Shown: in pieces, positions 18,376 to 27,938 of the stretch
Position numbering within the stretch: position 1 is the first letter of the stretch
Layout of the letters: each line of letters opens with the position of its first letter
NCBI GenBank assembly: GCA_001704575.1
Contig: MCAW01000002.1
Span: 53,220 to 117,219, forward strand
Length of the DNA: 64,000 nucleotides
Reading direction: 5' to 3'
Origin: Methylophilales bacterium LSUCC0135
Lineage (GTDB): Bacteria > Pseudomonadota > Gammaproteobacteria > Burkholderiales > Methylophilaceae
Translations under genes and position numbers: made by a program
Notes under the pieces: generated by a model
Told to the model about the DNA's origin: nothing
Databases searched by the model: none
What the model saw: only the letters and a program-made list of their open reading frames with translations

Positions 18376-19461
18376 TTAAGTGTATTCCCTGATGGCAATC
18401 GGAATACGTTTGCGGCCAAAGCCGCCCGCGCGCTCGTCAAAGCGCCCAGCGATCGCTACATCGCAAACCGGGCAATGGCCTTTCCCGGTCAACAGATAGC
18501 GCTCGATGTTGTACCAGTCGCGCACCACCAGCGGGGTCTGGCAGCCGGGGCAGAACGTAGTGTCACCCTCCTGATTGTGCACATTGCCGGTATAGACATG
18601 GCGCAAACCTTCGCGCTGCGCGATTTGTCTTGCACGCAGCAGCACCGGCAGCGGAGTCGCCGGAATATCCGTCATCTTGTAATCCGGATGAAATGCCGAA
18701 AAATGCAGCGGCACTTCAGGGCCGAGTTCACGCGCGATCCACTGGCACATGGCCGTCAGTTCCTCGTCGCTGTCGTTTTCGCCCGGAATCAGCAAGGTGG
18801 TGATCTCGAACCAGACATTTGTTTCATGCTTGAGATAGCGCAAGGTATCGAGTACCGGCTGCAAATGTGCGCCGGTGAGTTTGAAATAGAATTCCTCGCT
18901 GAAAGCCTTGAGGTCGACATTCGCCGCATCCATTTTCGCGTAAAAATCGCGCCTGGCTGCATCGTGCATATAGCCCGCCGTCACCGCCACGGTTTTGATG
19001 TCCCGCGCATGGCAGGCATCCGCCACATCCATGGCATATTCGGCGAAGATGACGGGATCGTTATATGTAAAGGCGACGCTCTTGCAGCCGGACTGCTCCG
19101 CCGCGACAGCGATGGCCTCGGGCGAGGCCTGATCCATCAGGCGGTCCATGTCTTTCGATTTGCTGATATCCCAGTTCTGGCAGAACTTGCAGGCCAGATT
19201 GCAGCCGGAGGTGCCGAACGACAGCACCGAAGTACCGGGATAAAAATGATAGAGCGGTTTTTTCTCGATCGGGTCGATGCAGAATCCAGACGAGCGCCCG
19301 TAGGTCGTGAGCAGCATCTCATCGCCTGCGCGCATGCGGACGAAACAGGCGCCGCGCTGGCCTTCGTGCAGACGGCAATCGCGCGGACACAGATCGCATT
19401 GCATGCGGCCGTCTTCCAGCATGTGCCAGTAGCACGCCTTGTAGCCGGACTCCCGCATCAA
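18376..19461 (-). CDS. amrS: AmmeMemoRadiSam system radical SAM enzyme
   Basis: A 361-residue radical SAM protein. The [4Fe-4S] motif is CNLACKFC (Cx3Cx2C), near residue 90. N-terminal CDLCPRDC and C-terminal CPGC...CPVC pairs add further metal or structural cysteines, as in the AmrS subfamily. It belongs to the three-part AMMECR1/MEMO/radical-SAM set, whose reaction I do not know to be established. The ATG overlaps the amrA stop (ATGA), so the genes are coupled. Confidence 0.93.
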   Translation of the reverse strand: MMRESGYKACYWHMLEDGRMQCDLCPRDCRLHEGQRGACFVRMRAGDEMLLTTYGRSSGFCIDPIEKKPLYHFYPGTSVLSFGTSGCNLACKFCQNWDISKSKDMDRLMDQASPEAIAVAAEQSGCKSVAFTYNDPVIFAEYAMDVADACHARDIKTVAVTAGYMHDAARRDFYAKMDAANVDLKAFSEEFYFKLTGAHLQPVLDTLRYLKHETNVWFEITTLLIPGENDSDEELTAMCQWIARELGPEVPLHFSAFHPDYKMTDIPATPLPVLLRARQIAQREGLRHVYTGNVHNQEGDTTFCPGCQTPLVVRDWYNIERYLLTGKGHCPVCDVAIAGRFDERAGGFGRKRIPIAIREYT

Positions 19462-20039
19462 CCCATGCCCTCCACCGCCGTCACCGTGAGATCGCGCTGT
19501 CTGAATTTCTCCACGGTATAGCGCTGCAATGCGATGTTTTCATGCCAGAAACCGGCAGGCAGCCCGGCTTTCTGCTTGAGCTGGCGGAGGAAAGCCTCGG
19601 CATCGGAAAAATGTCCCCATACCTGCGGCAGAAAAGTGCTGCGCTGCGTACCGAATTGCAGCACCACACCATCAACGCCGGGGCGCAACTGCTCCAACGC
19701 GTGCAACTCACTCTCAAAAACAACCGGTTCCAGCGCCGACAGCAAGGACACTTCGATTTCGATGTCATTCCATTCGCCCATTTGCAAAGGTGGAAAACGC
19801 GGGTCGTGAAAAGCGGCGGCGACAGCGTTGGCTTTGACATCGGTCAGCAAGGCACGATAAGCCTGCAGGCTGCCGATGCAGCCGCGCAGTTGCTGCCTGT
19901 GATTGAGCGTGACGAATGTCGCGCCTTGCTCCTGCAGCCAGGGCTGTTGTTCATCAGCGCCGCGCAAAGGCTGACCCAGGCCGTCGAGTATGCTGTCCTG
20001 AGCGATTGCAATCAGGGTGCTGCCGACCGTCTCACACAT
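19458..20039 (-). CDS. amrA: AmmeMemoRadiSam system protein A (AMMECR1 domain)
   Basis: From MCETVGST at 20039 the protein has 193 residues and is one AMMECR1 domain; the frame is open further up but that part lies inside amrB. QLRGCIGSLQAY carries the near-invariant RGCIG motif, whose exposed Cys is the suspected catalytic residue. It overlaps amrB by 8 bp and amrS by 4 bp. Confidence 0.92.
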   Translation of the reverse strand: MCETVGSTLIAIAQDSILDGLGQPLRGADEQQPWLQEQGATFVTLNHRQQLRGCIGSLQAYRALLTDVKANAVAAAFHDPRFPPLQMGEWNDIEIEVSLLSALEPVVFESELHALEQLRPGVDGVVLQFGTQRSTFLPQVWGHFSDAEAFLRQLKQKAGLPAGFWHENIALQRYTVEKFRQRDLTVTAVEGMG

Positions 20040-20838
20040 CGCCCGCCTCCGCCGAAAATATGAATGCGGCATAACCCACCACGCGCTGTTTGTCGCCCGC
20101 GCTGTCGCCGGAATTGCACATCGCCAGCAGGCTCGGGTGCAATCTGTGCTTGCTGGCAGCACGCACCAATCCGTTGATCGGTGTGCCGCCGCAGGCCTGT
20201 TGATGCGTCAGGCTGTCTTCCAGCGCCAGTATTTTCTGCACGGTCAGATGGTCGATTTGCTGCGCCTGCGCATACGGCAGGTAGTGGGAAAGGTCGGAAC
20301 TGACCACGATGACGGTTTCTTCATCGCCCCAGACTGCTTCCAGCGCCTCCGCCACTTCCCCGGCACCGGCATCACCCACCAGCAACGGCACCAGACTGAA
20401 ATCCTCCAGCACGGTCTGCAGAAATGGCAACTGCACTTCGAGCGCATGCTCGTGGGCGTGTGCCTCAGCATTCACCAACACCTGCGGCAGCGCCCGTAGC
20501 AATGTCATCGCCGCCCTGTCCAGCGCGACACGACCCAGCGGCGTCTCGAAAACATCCGCCTCCGGCAGCGCCAGCCCGCGCACAGCCAGCCGATGCGCGG
20601 GCCCCAGCAGCACCACGCGCCGGATGGTCTTGGGTCCGGCAGCGAGCCTTGCATAGGCTTCTGCAGCGATCTGACCGGAATAGATATACCCCGCATGCGG
20701 CACAATCATCGCCTTGGGGAACACCAGACCGGCATCGGCCCCTGCGCTGTCGAGAAAACCCCGGATGGTAGCTGCCAACTGCTGCCGGTCAGCGGGGTAA
20801 AAGGTACCGGCAACTGCCGGATATCGGATGTTCTGCAT
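20032..20838 (-). CDS. amrB: AmmeMemoRadiSam system protein B (MEMO1 family)
   Basis: The start MQNIRYPAVAG (20838) gives 268 residues matching MEMO1 length. MEMO proteins share the fold of class III extradiol dioxygenases; the metal-site equivalents are visible as PHAGYIYSG, GPAHR and SSDLSHY. Human MEMO1 has been reported to bind metal ions; the bacterial role is unknown. First gene of the amrB-amrA-amrS-hydrolase run. About 280 bp upstream hold no gene and should contain its promoter. Confidence 0.92.
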   Translation of the reverse strand: MQNIRYPAVAGTFYPADRQQLAATIRGFLDSAGADAGLVFPKAMIVPHAGYIYSGQIAAEAYARLAAGPKTIRRVVLLGPAHRLAVRGLALPEADVFETPLGRVALDRAAMTLLRALPQVLVNAEAHAHEHALEVQLPFLQTVLEDFSLVPLLVGDAGAGEVAEALEAVWGDEETVIVVSSDLSHYLPYAQAQQIDHLTVQKILALEDSLTHQQACGGTPINGLVRAASKHRLHPSLLAMCNSGDSAGDKQRVVGYAAFIFSAEAGDV

Positions 20839-21122
20839 GTTCGAGCGTTGCTTGCTTACTTTATTCTTGCCTGCGTTGTGCTTGCTTGCTCTCTGCTCCA
20901 TTTCACTGTTGACGACAATGCGCTGAACAAGCGGCAATCAAAACCACCGTTCAGACAACACGTAGATGGGGTTTCCAGCTGAATTTAACAACTGCAGGGT
21001 CAGGAAAAAATGCGGGCGAACACTTACTTGCGGGCGCAGAAATGCACGCCGCAACTGCGATACGGCTTACAAACAGATTATGGTCGGCCGCAGACCCGGC
21101 GTTCGCGCACTCTGCGCGGGGC

Positions 21123-22196
21123 TCAGGGACAGGCGAACGGCGCCGGGTCGAGGAAAGGCTGTTCGCCGCAAATCAGCGCGCTGACGATCTTTGCGCTGCC
21201 CGGCGCCATGGTCAGCCCGTAGCGGAAATGGCCGGTATTGAGAAACAGGTTTTCAATCTGCGGATGTGCGGAAATGGTTGGAAGATTTTCCGGCGTGCCG
21301 GGACGCAGCCCGCTCCAATGCTTGAGTATGGGCAAATCCCGCAATTCGGGCAGGATGGCTGCGGCCTTTGCATTGAGCTCGGCACGCGCCGATGCTGTCG
21401 TAGCCGGGTCGAAGCCGACATCCTCCAGCGTGCTGCCAGCCAGCAAGAGGCCGTCCTTGCGCGGAATCATGTAGAAGCCCTCGCGATAGACCATGTGCTC
21501 AAGATTTTTCTGCGGCCGGTAAAGCAATATCTGGCCGCGCATGGGTTTGATGTTGAGCTTGCTGGCGGTTTCCTTCAGCAGATCGAAACTCCAGGCACCG
21601 GAGGTAACCACGAACTTGTCAGCGGCAAGACGTCTGCCATCGACGGTTTCCCATGCCTGCAGACTCGCCCCGCCGCTGAGAGGTTTCAGCTCGGTGCGCT
21701 CCAGCAGGGTCACGCCGTTCTGCTCCAGCCACTTGCGCAAGGCCTGCATCACATAAGGCGGGCGGGCCTGGCTGACGGTGGGTAGCCAGAGCGCCTCGTC
21801 ACCCGCTGGTGACGCGACACCGAAAGCGCGTGCAGAAGCTTTTTCTGCGGGCAATTCCCAAGCCCTGCACCAGCTTTGCGCTGCCGCCTGATCGTATTGC
21901 GGCAGAATCAGCATGCCGGACTGCTGCAAATCGGGGTCGATGCCGGTTTCTTCCTGCAGGCGCCGGCAGATCTCCGGATAAAAACGGATACCGGTCATGG
22001 TCAGCCGGTTCACCTCGTCGCTGTAAATCCAGGGCAACAGGGGGAACAGAATGCCTCCGCCGGCCCAGGAGGATTCGCCCGAAGTCTGGCTCGCCACCTG
22101 ATTGCGCTCGACAATGGTCACGCGGCAACCGCGCGCAACCAGCTCCATCGCAGTCATGCAGCCGACGATCCCGCCGCCTGCGATCAGCACATGCAT
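21123..22196 (-). CDS. thiO: Glycine oxidase/DadA-type FAD amino-acid oxidase
   Basis: A 357-residue flavoprotein with the N-terminal dinucleotide motif GGGIVGCMTAMELVARG and a C-terminal GHFRYGLTMAPGSAKIV block characteristic of ThiO-type glycine oxidases, which supply iminoglycine for the thiazole of thiamine. No other thi gene is nearby, so a D-amino-acid dehydrogenase role is also possible. It starts 2 bp after the antiporter stop. Confidence 0.85.
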   Translation of the reverse strand: MHVLIAGGGIVGCMTAMELVARGCRVTIVERNQVASQTSGESSWAGGGILFPLLPWIYSDEVNRLTMTGIRFYPEICRRLQEETGIDPDLQQSGMLILPQYDQAAAQSWCRAWELPAEKASARAFGVASPAGDEALWLPTVSQARPPYVMQALRKWLEQNGVTLLERTELKPLSGGASLQAWETVDGRRLAADKFVVTSGAWSFDLLKETASKLNIKPMRGQILLYRPQKNLEHMVYREGFYMIPRKDGLLLAGSTLEDVGFDPATTASARAELNAKAAAILPELRDLPILKHWSGLRPGTPENLPTISAHPQIENLFLNTGHFRYGLTMAPGSAKIVSALICGEQPFLDPAPFACP

Positions 22197-22198
22197 CT

Positions 22199-24172
22199 CT
22201 ATCTCCCCGTCATTAATACTTTTTCCGCCGCCGCCAGATATTCCGGCGCGCCCAGCAGGACTACGACATCACCTTCCTCGAACACCGTTTCCATGTTGGG
22301 CATGATGCTGCTGAGATTGCGGCGGCGTATGGATTGCACCTCGACATTATGATCCAGCAGCTCCAGATCGACGAAACGCTTGCCGACCGCATAAGCCGAT
22401 GCGGTAATCGGCACGGAATGCAGGCGCGGCTGATGCTGCTCCAGTGACTCCTCCTCTGCATCGCTCATGCCACGGAAAAAACCGCGAAACAGTTTGTAGC
22501 GCTCTTCCCGGAAAGTGCGAATACGCTTGACCACGCGATGGAGCGGCACACCCATCAGCATCAGCGCATGCGAGGCCAGCATCAGGCTGCCTTCCAGCAC
22601 CTCCGGCACCACTTCGGCAGCACCCGCTGCGCGCAGGGATTCAATATGGCTGTCATCCACAGTGCGGACAATGACGGCCAGTTGCGGATAATTTTCCTGT
22701 ACCACATGCAGAATTTTCATGGCCGCCGGCACATCGGCATAACTGACGATCAGCGCCCGCGCGCGGTCGCATCCGGCTGCAGCCAGCACTACGCGCCTGC
22801 CGGCATCGCCGTACATGACATTCTCACCTGCCGCCGCCGCCTCCTGCACACGCACCGGGTCAATATCAAGCGCGATAAAAGGAATCTGCTCTTCCCTCAG
22901 AAACCGCGCCAGATACTGGCCGCTGCGCCCATAGCCGCAGATGATGACGTGGTCTTTCATCTGCTTGCTGACTTCCTCGATCGCCGTCACCTTGTCTTCA
23001 TGATTGCGGTTGTAGCTCTTGACCAGACGGCGGGCGAGCCTGCCGTTGTATTGAATGATGAAAGGCGCGGCGATCATCGATAGCACCGAAGCGGCCAAGA
23101 CGATCTGCAGTGCATTGCCGCTGAGCAACCCCTGCTCCAGCCCGAGCGCCAAAATCACAAACCCGAATTCGCCGCCCTGCGCCAGAATGACGGCGGCACG
23201 AATGGCCACGCCGGGTTCGTGACCGAAGCTGCGGCTGAGAAAACCGATGACCGCCGCCTTGAATAGAATCAGCGCCACCAGCAACAACAGAATCAAACCG
23301 ATGTTCTGCGCCAGCACGCCAACATCTAGCAGCATGCCGACAGTGACGAAGAAGAGGCCGAGCAGGATATCGCGGAAGGAGGCAATATCGGATTCGACCT
23401 GATAACGGTAGCGCGTTTCGGAAATCAGCATGCCGGCAATGAAAGCGCCGAGCGCGTAGGACAAACCGGCCAGATGCGTGGCATAGGCCAGCACCAGCGT
23501 CACCATCAGCACGTTCATGACGAACAGTTCGCGCGAACGCTGCCTGGCGACCAGACCGAACCAGGGGTTGATCAGCCTTTTGCCGAAAATGAACAGCACC
23601 AGCAGGACGATGGCCGCTTTCAACAGCGCCCAGCCCAGCGTATCGGCAAGACTGCCGCTGTGTGCGGCGAGCGCCGGGATCAACACCAGAATGGGCACCA
23701 CGGCAATATCCTGAAATAGGAGGATACCGATGGAAAGACGGCCATGACGGGAATTCAGATCAACCCGCTCGGCCAGCATTCTTGAAACAATGGCCGTCGA
23801 CGACATCGCCAGCGCAGCGGCAATCACGAATGCCGCCTCCCAGCTCAAACCCAGCATCCAGCACAGCGCCATGATCGCTGCCATGGTGACGGCCACTTGT
23901 GCGCCGCCGAGTCCGACCACCGTACGACGCATGGCATAAAGCTGCGGCAGGCTGAATTCAAGGCCGATACTGAACATGAGGAATACGACACCGAACTCGG
24001 CCAGCGCACGATTGGATTCGCTATCCGGCAGAATGCCGAATGTCTCAGGCCCCAATGCGAGGCCGACAACAAAATAAGCCAGCATGGTAGGCAGCCGCAA
24101 TGCCCGGAACAGCGCAACGGCCAGCACCGAGCTCACAAGCAGTATCAGAATGATGGCGAGGGTATCCTGCAT
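22199..24172 (-). CDS. Kef/YbaL-type monovalent cation:proton antiporter (CPA2) with TrkA domains
   Basis: From the ATG at 24170-24172 the protein has 657 residues. About twelve transmembrane helices (1-390) are followed by a TrkA-N Rossmann domain (CGYGRSGQYLARFL near 420) and a TrkA-C domain at the end. This is the architecture of KefB/KefC/YbaL potassium-proton antiporters gated by nucleotides. Longer in-frame starts would put Cys-rich sequence before the first helix and are unlikely. Divergent from kdsD over 125 bp. Confidence 0.93.
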   Translation of the reverse strand: MQDTLAIILILLVSSVLAVALFRALRLPTMLAYFVVGLALGPETFGILPDSESNRALAEFGVVFLMFSIGLEFSLPQLYAMRRTVVGLGGAQVAVTMAAIMALCWMLGLSWEAAFVIAAALAMSSTAIVSRMLAERVDLNSRHGRLSIGILLFQDIAVVPILVLIPALAAHSGSLADTLGWALLKAAIVLLVLFIFGKRLINPWFGLVARQRSRELFVMNVLMVTLVLAYATHLAGLSYALGAFIAGMLISETRYRYQVESDIASFRDILLGLFFVTVGMLLDVGVLAQNIGLILLLLVALILFKAAVIGFLSRSFGHEPGVAIRAAVILAQGGEFGFVILALGLEQGLLSGNALQIVLAASVLSMIAAPFIIQYNGRLARRLVKSYNRNHEDKVTAIEEVSKQMKDHVIICGYGRSGQYLARFLREEQIPFIALDIDPVRVQEAAAAGENVMYGDAGRRVVLAAAGCDRARALIVSYADVPAAMKILHVVQENYPQLAVIVRTVDDSHIESLRAAGAAEVVPEVLEGSLMLASHALMLMGVPLHRVVKRIRTFREERYKLFRGFFRGMSDAEEESLEQHQPRLHSVPITASAYAVGKRFVDLELLDHNVEVQSIRRRNLSSIMPNMETVFEEGDVVVLLGAPEYLAAAEKVLMTGR

Positions 24173-24297
24173 TTTTTGTTCTTGAAAATCAGGCCGCTTG
24201 CAGCAACAGGCAAAAATTATGCCTGTTTCCTGAAAAACCGCCTTTATTTGTCCTTTCAACCTTTATTCGAGGTTGATTCCCTTTTATACTTGGCGCT

Positions 24298-25323
24298 ATG
24301 GAGACAAGCCAACTTCACCGTCATCACGGCTCAACCACAGAAAACCACTCCCCTGCCGCTGCGTCCCCTTTAGGCCTTGCCAGAGAAGTACTGCTGATTG
24401 AATCGCGCGAGCTGGAAAGCCTGGCCAACCGCCTCGACCAACTTTTTGTCGATGCGGTTCGCCTCATTTTACAGTGCCGGGGAAGGGTTGTGGTGAGCGG
24501 CATGGGCAAATCCGGCCACATCGGCCGCAAGATTGCCTCTACCTTTGCCAGCACCGGCACGCCGGCCTTTTTCGTGCATCCGGGTGAAGCCAGTCACGGA
24601 GATCTCGGCATGATCACCGGCGAGGATCTGGTGATCGCGCTGTCCAACTCCGGCGAAAGCGAAGAATTGCTGGCGATTCTGCCGGTCATCAAACGGCTGG
24701 GTGCCACCGTCATCAGCATCACCGGCAACCCCGGTTCCACCCTGGCGCGGGAGTCCGACATTCATCTGGACGCGCATGTCAGTCAGGAAGCCTGCCCACT
24801 CGGGCTGGCGCCTACCGCCAGCTCTACAGCCATGCTGGCACTGGGCGACGCACTGGCCGTGACAGTGCTGGATCAGCGCGGTTTCTCGGCAGAGGATTTC
24901 GCCCGCTCGCATCCGGGCGGCAGTCTCGGACGCCGCTTGCTGATTCATGTTGCCGATGTCATGCGCAAGGGCGAGGCCATTCCTGCCGTCAGGCTCGATG
25001 CGCCATTAGCGGACGGCCTGCTGGAAATGACGCGCAAGGGACTGGGTATGACCGCCATCGTCGATGAAAACGGCAAACCACTGGGCATTTTCACCGATGG
25101 CGACTTGCGCCGCACCTTCGAAAAGGGTGTCAGCATCAACGGTACCCTGATGCGCGACGTTATGAGTCCGCAGCCCAGTGCCATCAAGCCCGAACGACTG
25201 GCGGTCGAAGCGGTGGAAATGATGGAACACAGAAAAATCAACGGTCTGCTGGTTGTCGATCAGCAGGGAATTCTGGTCGGAGCCCTGAACATGCTCGACC
25301 TGTTAACAGCAAAGGTTATTTAA
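24298..25323 (+). CDS. kdsD: D-arabinose 5-phosphate isomerase
   Basis: KdsD makes arabinose 5-phosphate for Kdo synthesis. The 341 residues hold a SIS domain (GMGKSGHIGRKIA near 67, HPGEASHGDLGM near 97) and a C-terminal CBS pair, the standard arrangement. First gene of a plus-strand LPS run; its stop abuts the kdsC GTG with no gap. Confidence 0.97.
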   Translation: METSQLHRHHGSTTENHSPAAASPLGLAREVLLIESRELESLANRLDQLFVDAVRLILQCRGRVVVSGMGKSGHIGRKIASTFASTGTPAFFVHPGEASHGDLGMITGEDLVIALSNSGESEELLAILPVIKRLGATVISITGNPGSTLARESDIHLDAHVSQEACPLGLAPTASSTAMLALGDALAVTVLDQRGFSAEDFARSHPGGSLGRRLLIHVADVMRKGEAIPAVRLDAPLADGLLEMTRKGLGMTAIVDENGKPLGIFTDGDLRRTFEKGVSINGTLMRDVMSPQPSAIKPERLAVEAVEMMEHRKINGLLVVDQQGILVGALNMLDLLTAKVI

Positions 25324-25857
25324 GTGAGTCAATTGAGTCCGGTAGCAGAACGCGCAAAACGTATCAAAGTCATTATTTTCGACGTCGACGGCGTCATGAC
25401 TGACGGCAGCCTGATGATAGGTGACGACGGTCAGGAATATAAAAGCTTTCACTCGCTCGACGGCCTCGGCATGAAGCTGCTGAAAGCCAGCGGCGTCGAA
25501 ATGGCCATCATCACCGGCCGTACTTCCAATGTCGTCACCAAGCGTGCCGAAACCACTGGCATTGCCCACTTTTATCAGGGCGTGGAAGACAAGCTGGAAG
25601 CTTTCGAGGATTTGCTGAAAAAAATGAATGTCAGTGCCGATGAAGCCGCCTTCATGGGTGACGATGTCGTCGATCTGCCGCCGATGCGCCGTGCCGGCCT
25701 GGCCATTGCCGTGCCGACCGCCACACCGCTGGTGCGGCAGTATGCGCATTACACCACGCACGCTCAGGCCGGTCGTGGCGCCGTGCGTGAGGCCTGTGAA
25801 CTGCTGATGAAAGCACAGGGCACATTTGACGCGCAAATGGCGCAATTTCTGAAATAG
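25324..25857 (+). CDS. kdsC: Kdo-8-phosphate phosphatase
   Basis: A 177-residue HAD phosphatase without a cap domain, as in KdsC tetramers. IIFDVDGVMTDGSLM holds the nucleophile and acid aspartates and MGDDVVDLPPM the metal ligands. The start is GTG at 25324, directly after the kdsD stop. It hydrolyses Kdo-8-P before CMP activation. Confidence 0.97.
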   Translation: MSQLSPVAERAKRIKVIIFDVDGVMTDGSLMIGDDGQEYKSFHSLDGLGMKLLKASGVEMAIITGRTSNVVTKRAETTGIAHFYQGVEDKLEAFEDLLKKMNVSADEAAFMGDDVVDLPPMRRAGLAIAVPTATPLVRQYAHYTTHAQAGRGAVREACELLMKAQGTFDAQMAQFLK

Positions 25858-25875
25858 GCAAGATTACACAACGGC

Positions 25876-26613
25876 ATGTACGCACGCCCCACCATTCTGC
25901 TTCCGTTGGCGCTGCTGGCGATTCTGGCCCTGCTGACCTTCTGGATCGATTACAGCGTGCAGATGCCCGAGGCAAAACCTGATGGTAGCAGCCGTCACGA
26001 CCCGGATTACATATTGAACAATTTCATCACCTCCAGAACCGATGAAAACGGCGATCTGCGCTACAAGCTGATGGCGGCAGAGATGCGGCATTATCCGGAT
26101 GATGACTCCACGGAACTGGAACAGCCACATTTCACGCGCTTTGAAATCGACAAGCCGTTTTCGCAGATCGAAGGCAACAAAGGCTTCGTTTCCAGCGATG
26201 GCGAAGAAATCGAGTTTATCGGTGATGTCAAAGTGGTGCGGCAGGCCTACAACGGCAAGGGCGAGATGGTAGTGACCACCGAACGCCTGCTGGTACTGCC
26301 AGACGAAGAAAAGGCAACGACCAGCAGCCCGGTGCTGATTACGCAGGCGCCAAAAACGGTCATTCGAGCCACGGGCATGATCTACGACAAAAAGAACAAA
26401 ACCATACAGCTTTTGAACCGGGTAAAAGCGCACTATGAAAAGCCCGGCACGGATAAAACCAGCACGCCCAATAACCTCAAGCGTCGGGCGCCCAATGCCA
26501 TGCGGCTTGAAACCGGCATGAATGCCGTGGCCGGTCAGGTGAAACGCAACGTCCGACCGGCAGGCGCGCCGCAACCGGAAGTAAAATTGAATTTAAGCAG
26601 GGACATAGATTGA
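25876..26613 (+). CDS. lptC: LPS transport protein LptC
   Basis: A 245-residue protein with one N-terminal transmembrane helix (about 7-24) and a periplasmic beta-jellyroll. LptC joins LptB2FG in the inner membrane to the LptA bridge. The C-terminal about 45 residues (Arg/Pro/Asn-rich) extend beyond the usual LptC length of about 190. Position between kdsC and lptA is the standard order. Confidence 0.93.
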   Translation: MYARPTILLPLALLAILALLTFWIDYSVQMPEAKPDGSSRHDPDYILNNFITSRTDENGDLRYKLMAAEMRHYPDDDSTELEQPHFTRFEIDKPFSQIEGNKGFVSSDGEEIEFIGDVKVVRQAYNGKGEMVVTTERLLVLPDEEKATTSSPVLITQAPKTVIRATGMIYDKKNKTIQLLNRVKAHYEKPGTDKTSTPNNLKRRAPNAMRLETGMNAVAGQVKRNVRPAGAPQPEVKLNLSRDID

Positions 26614-26625
26614 TTCGGAGAACAT

Positions 26626-27197
26626 ATGGATAAGTTTTTCACGCCATCGGCACGCATTGGCTGCCTGATCGGCACCCTGTTGATGCTGGCCGCATTTCAG
26701 GCGCAGGCGGAAAAAGCGGACAAGGACAAGCCGATCGATCTCGAAGCCGACACCGTCACCGTGGACGATGCAAAGAAAACCAGCATTTACACCGGCAATG
26801 TCATTCTGACCCAGGGTACGCTGGTGATACGCGGTGACAAACTGGTTGTGCGCGAGGATATCAACGGTTTCCAGCACAGTACTTCCTACGGTAACCCGAC
26901 CACCTTCAAGCAGAAGATGGAAGGCAAGAACGAATACATGGAAGGCAGCGCCCAGCGCATCGAATATGACGGCCGCATGGACAAGGTACAACTGTATACC
27001 AAGGCTTGGGTCAAGCGCGGGCAGGACATCGTGCATGGTGATTACATCATGTATGACGCCAATGCGGAATTTGCCGAAGTCATCGGCGGCGGCGCCCAGG
27101 CCGCTACCCCGGCAACACCTACCGGGCGCGTGCGCGCTGTGATCCAGCCGAAGAAACCGGCCGCATCCACCACTACACCGAAAAAAGAAGCCGCGCC

Positions 27198-27201
<4 letters not shown>
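26626..27201 (+). CDS. lptA: LPS periplasmic bridge protein LptA
   Basis: A 191-residue protein with a signal peptide (about 1-28) and the OstA/LptA jellyroll: [29 protein letters not shown], then repeats of beta strands. A Pro/Lys/Thr-rich tail of about 25 residues ends the protein. The stop overlaps lptB as ATGA. Confidence 0.95.
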
Positions 27202-27920
<719 letters not shown>

Positions 27921-27938
27921 GACGCAAAACAGGCAGCT

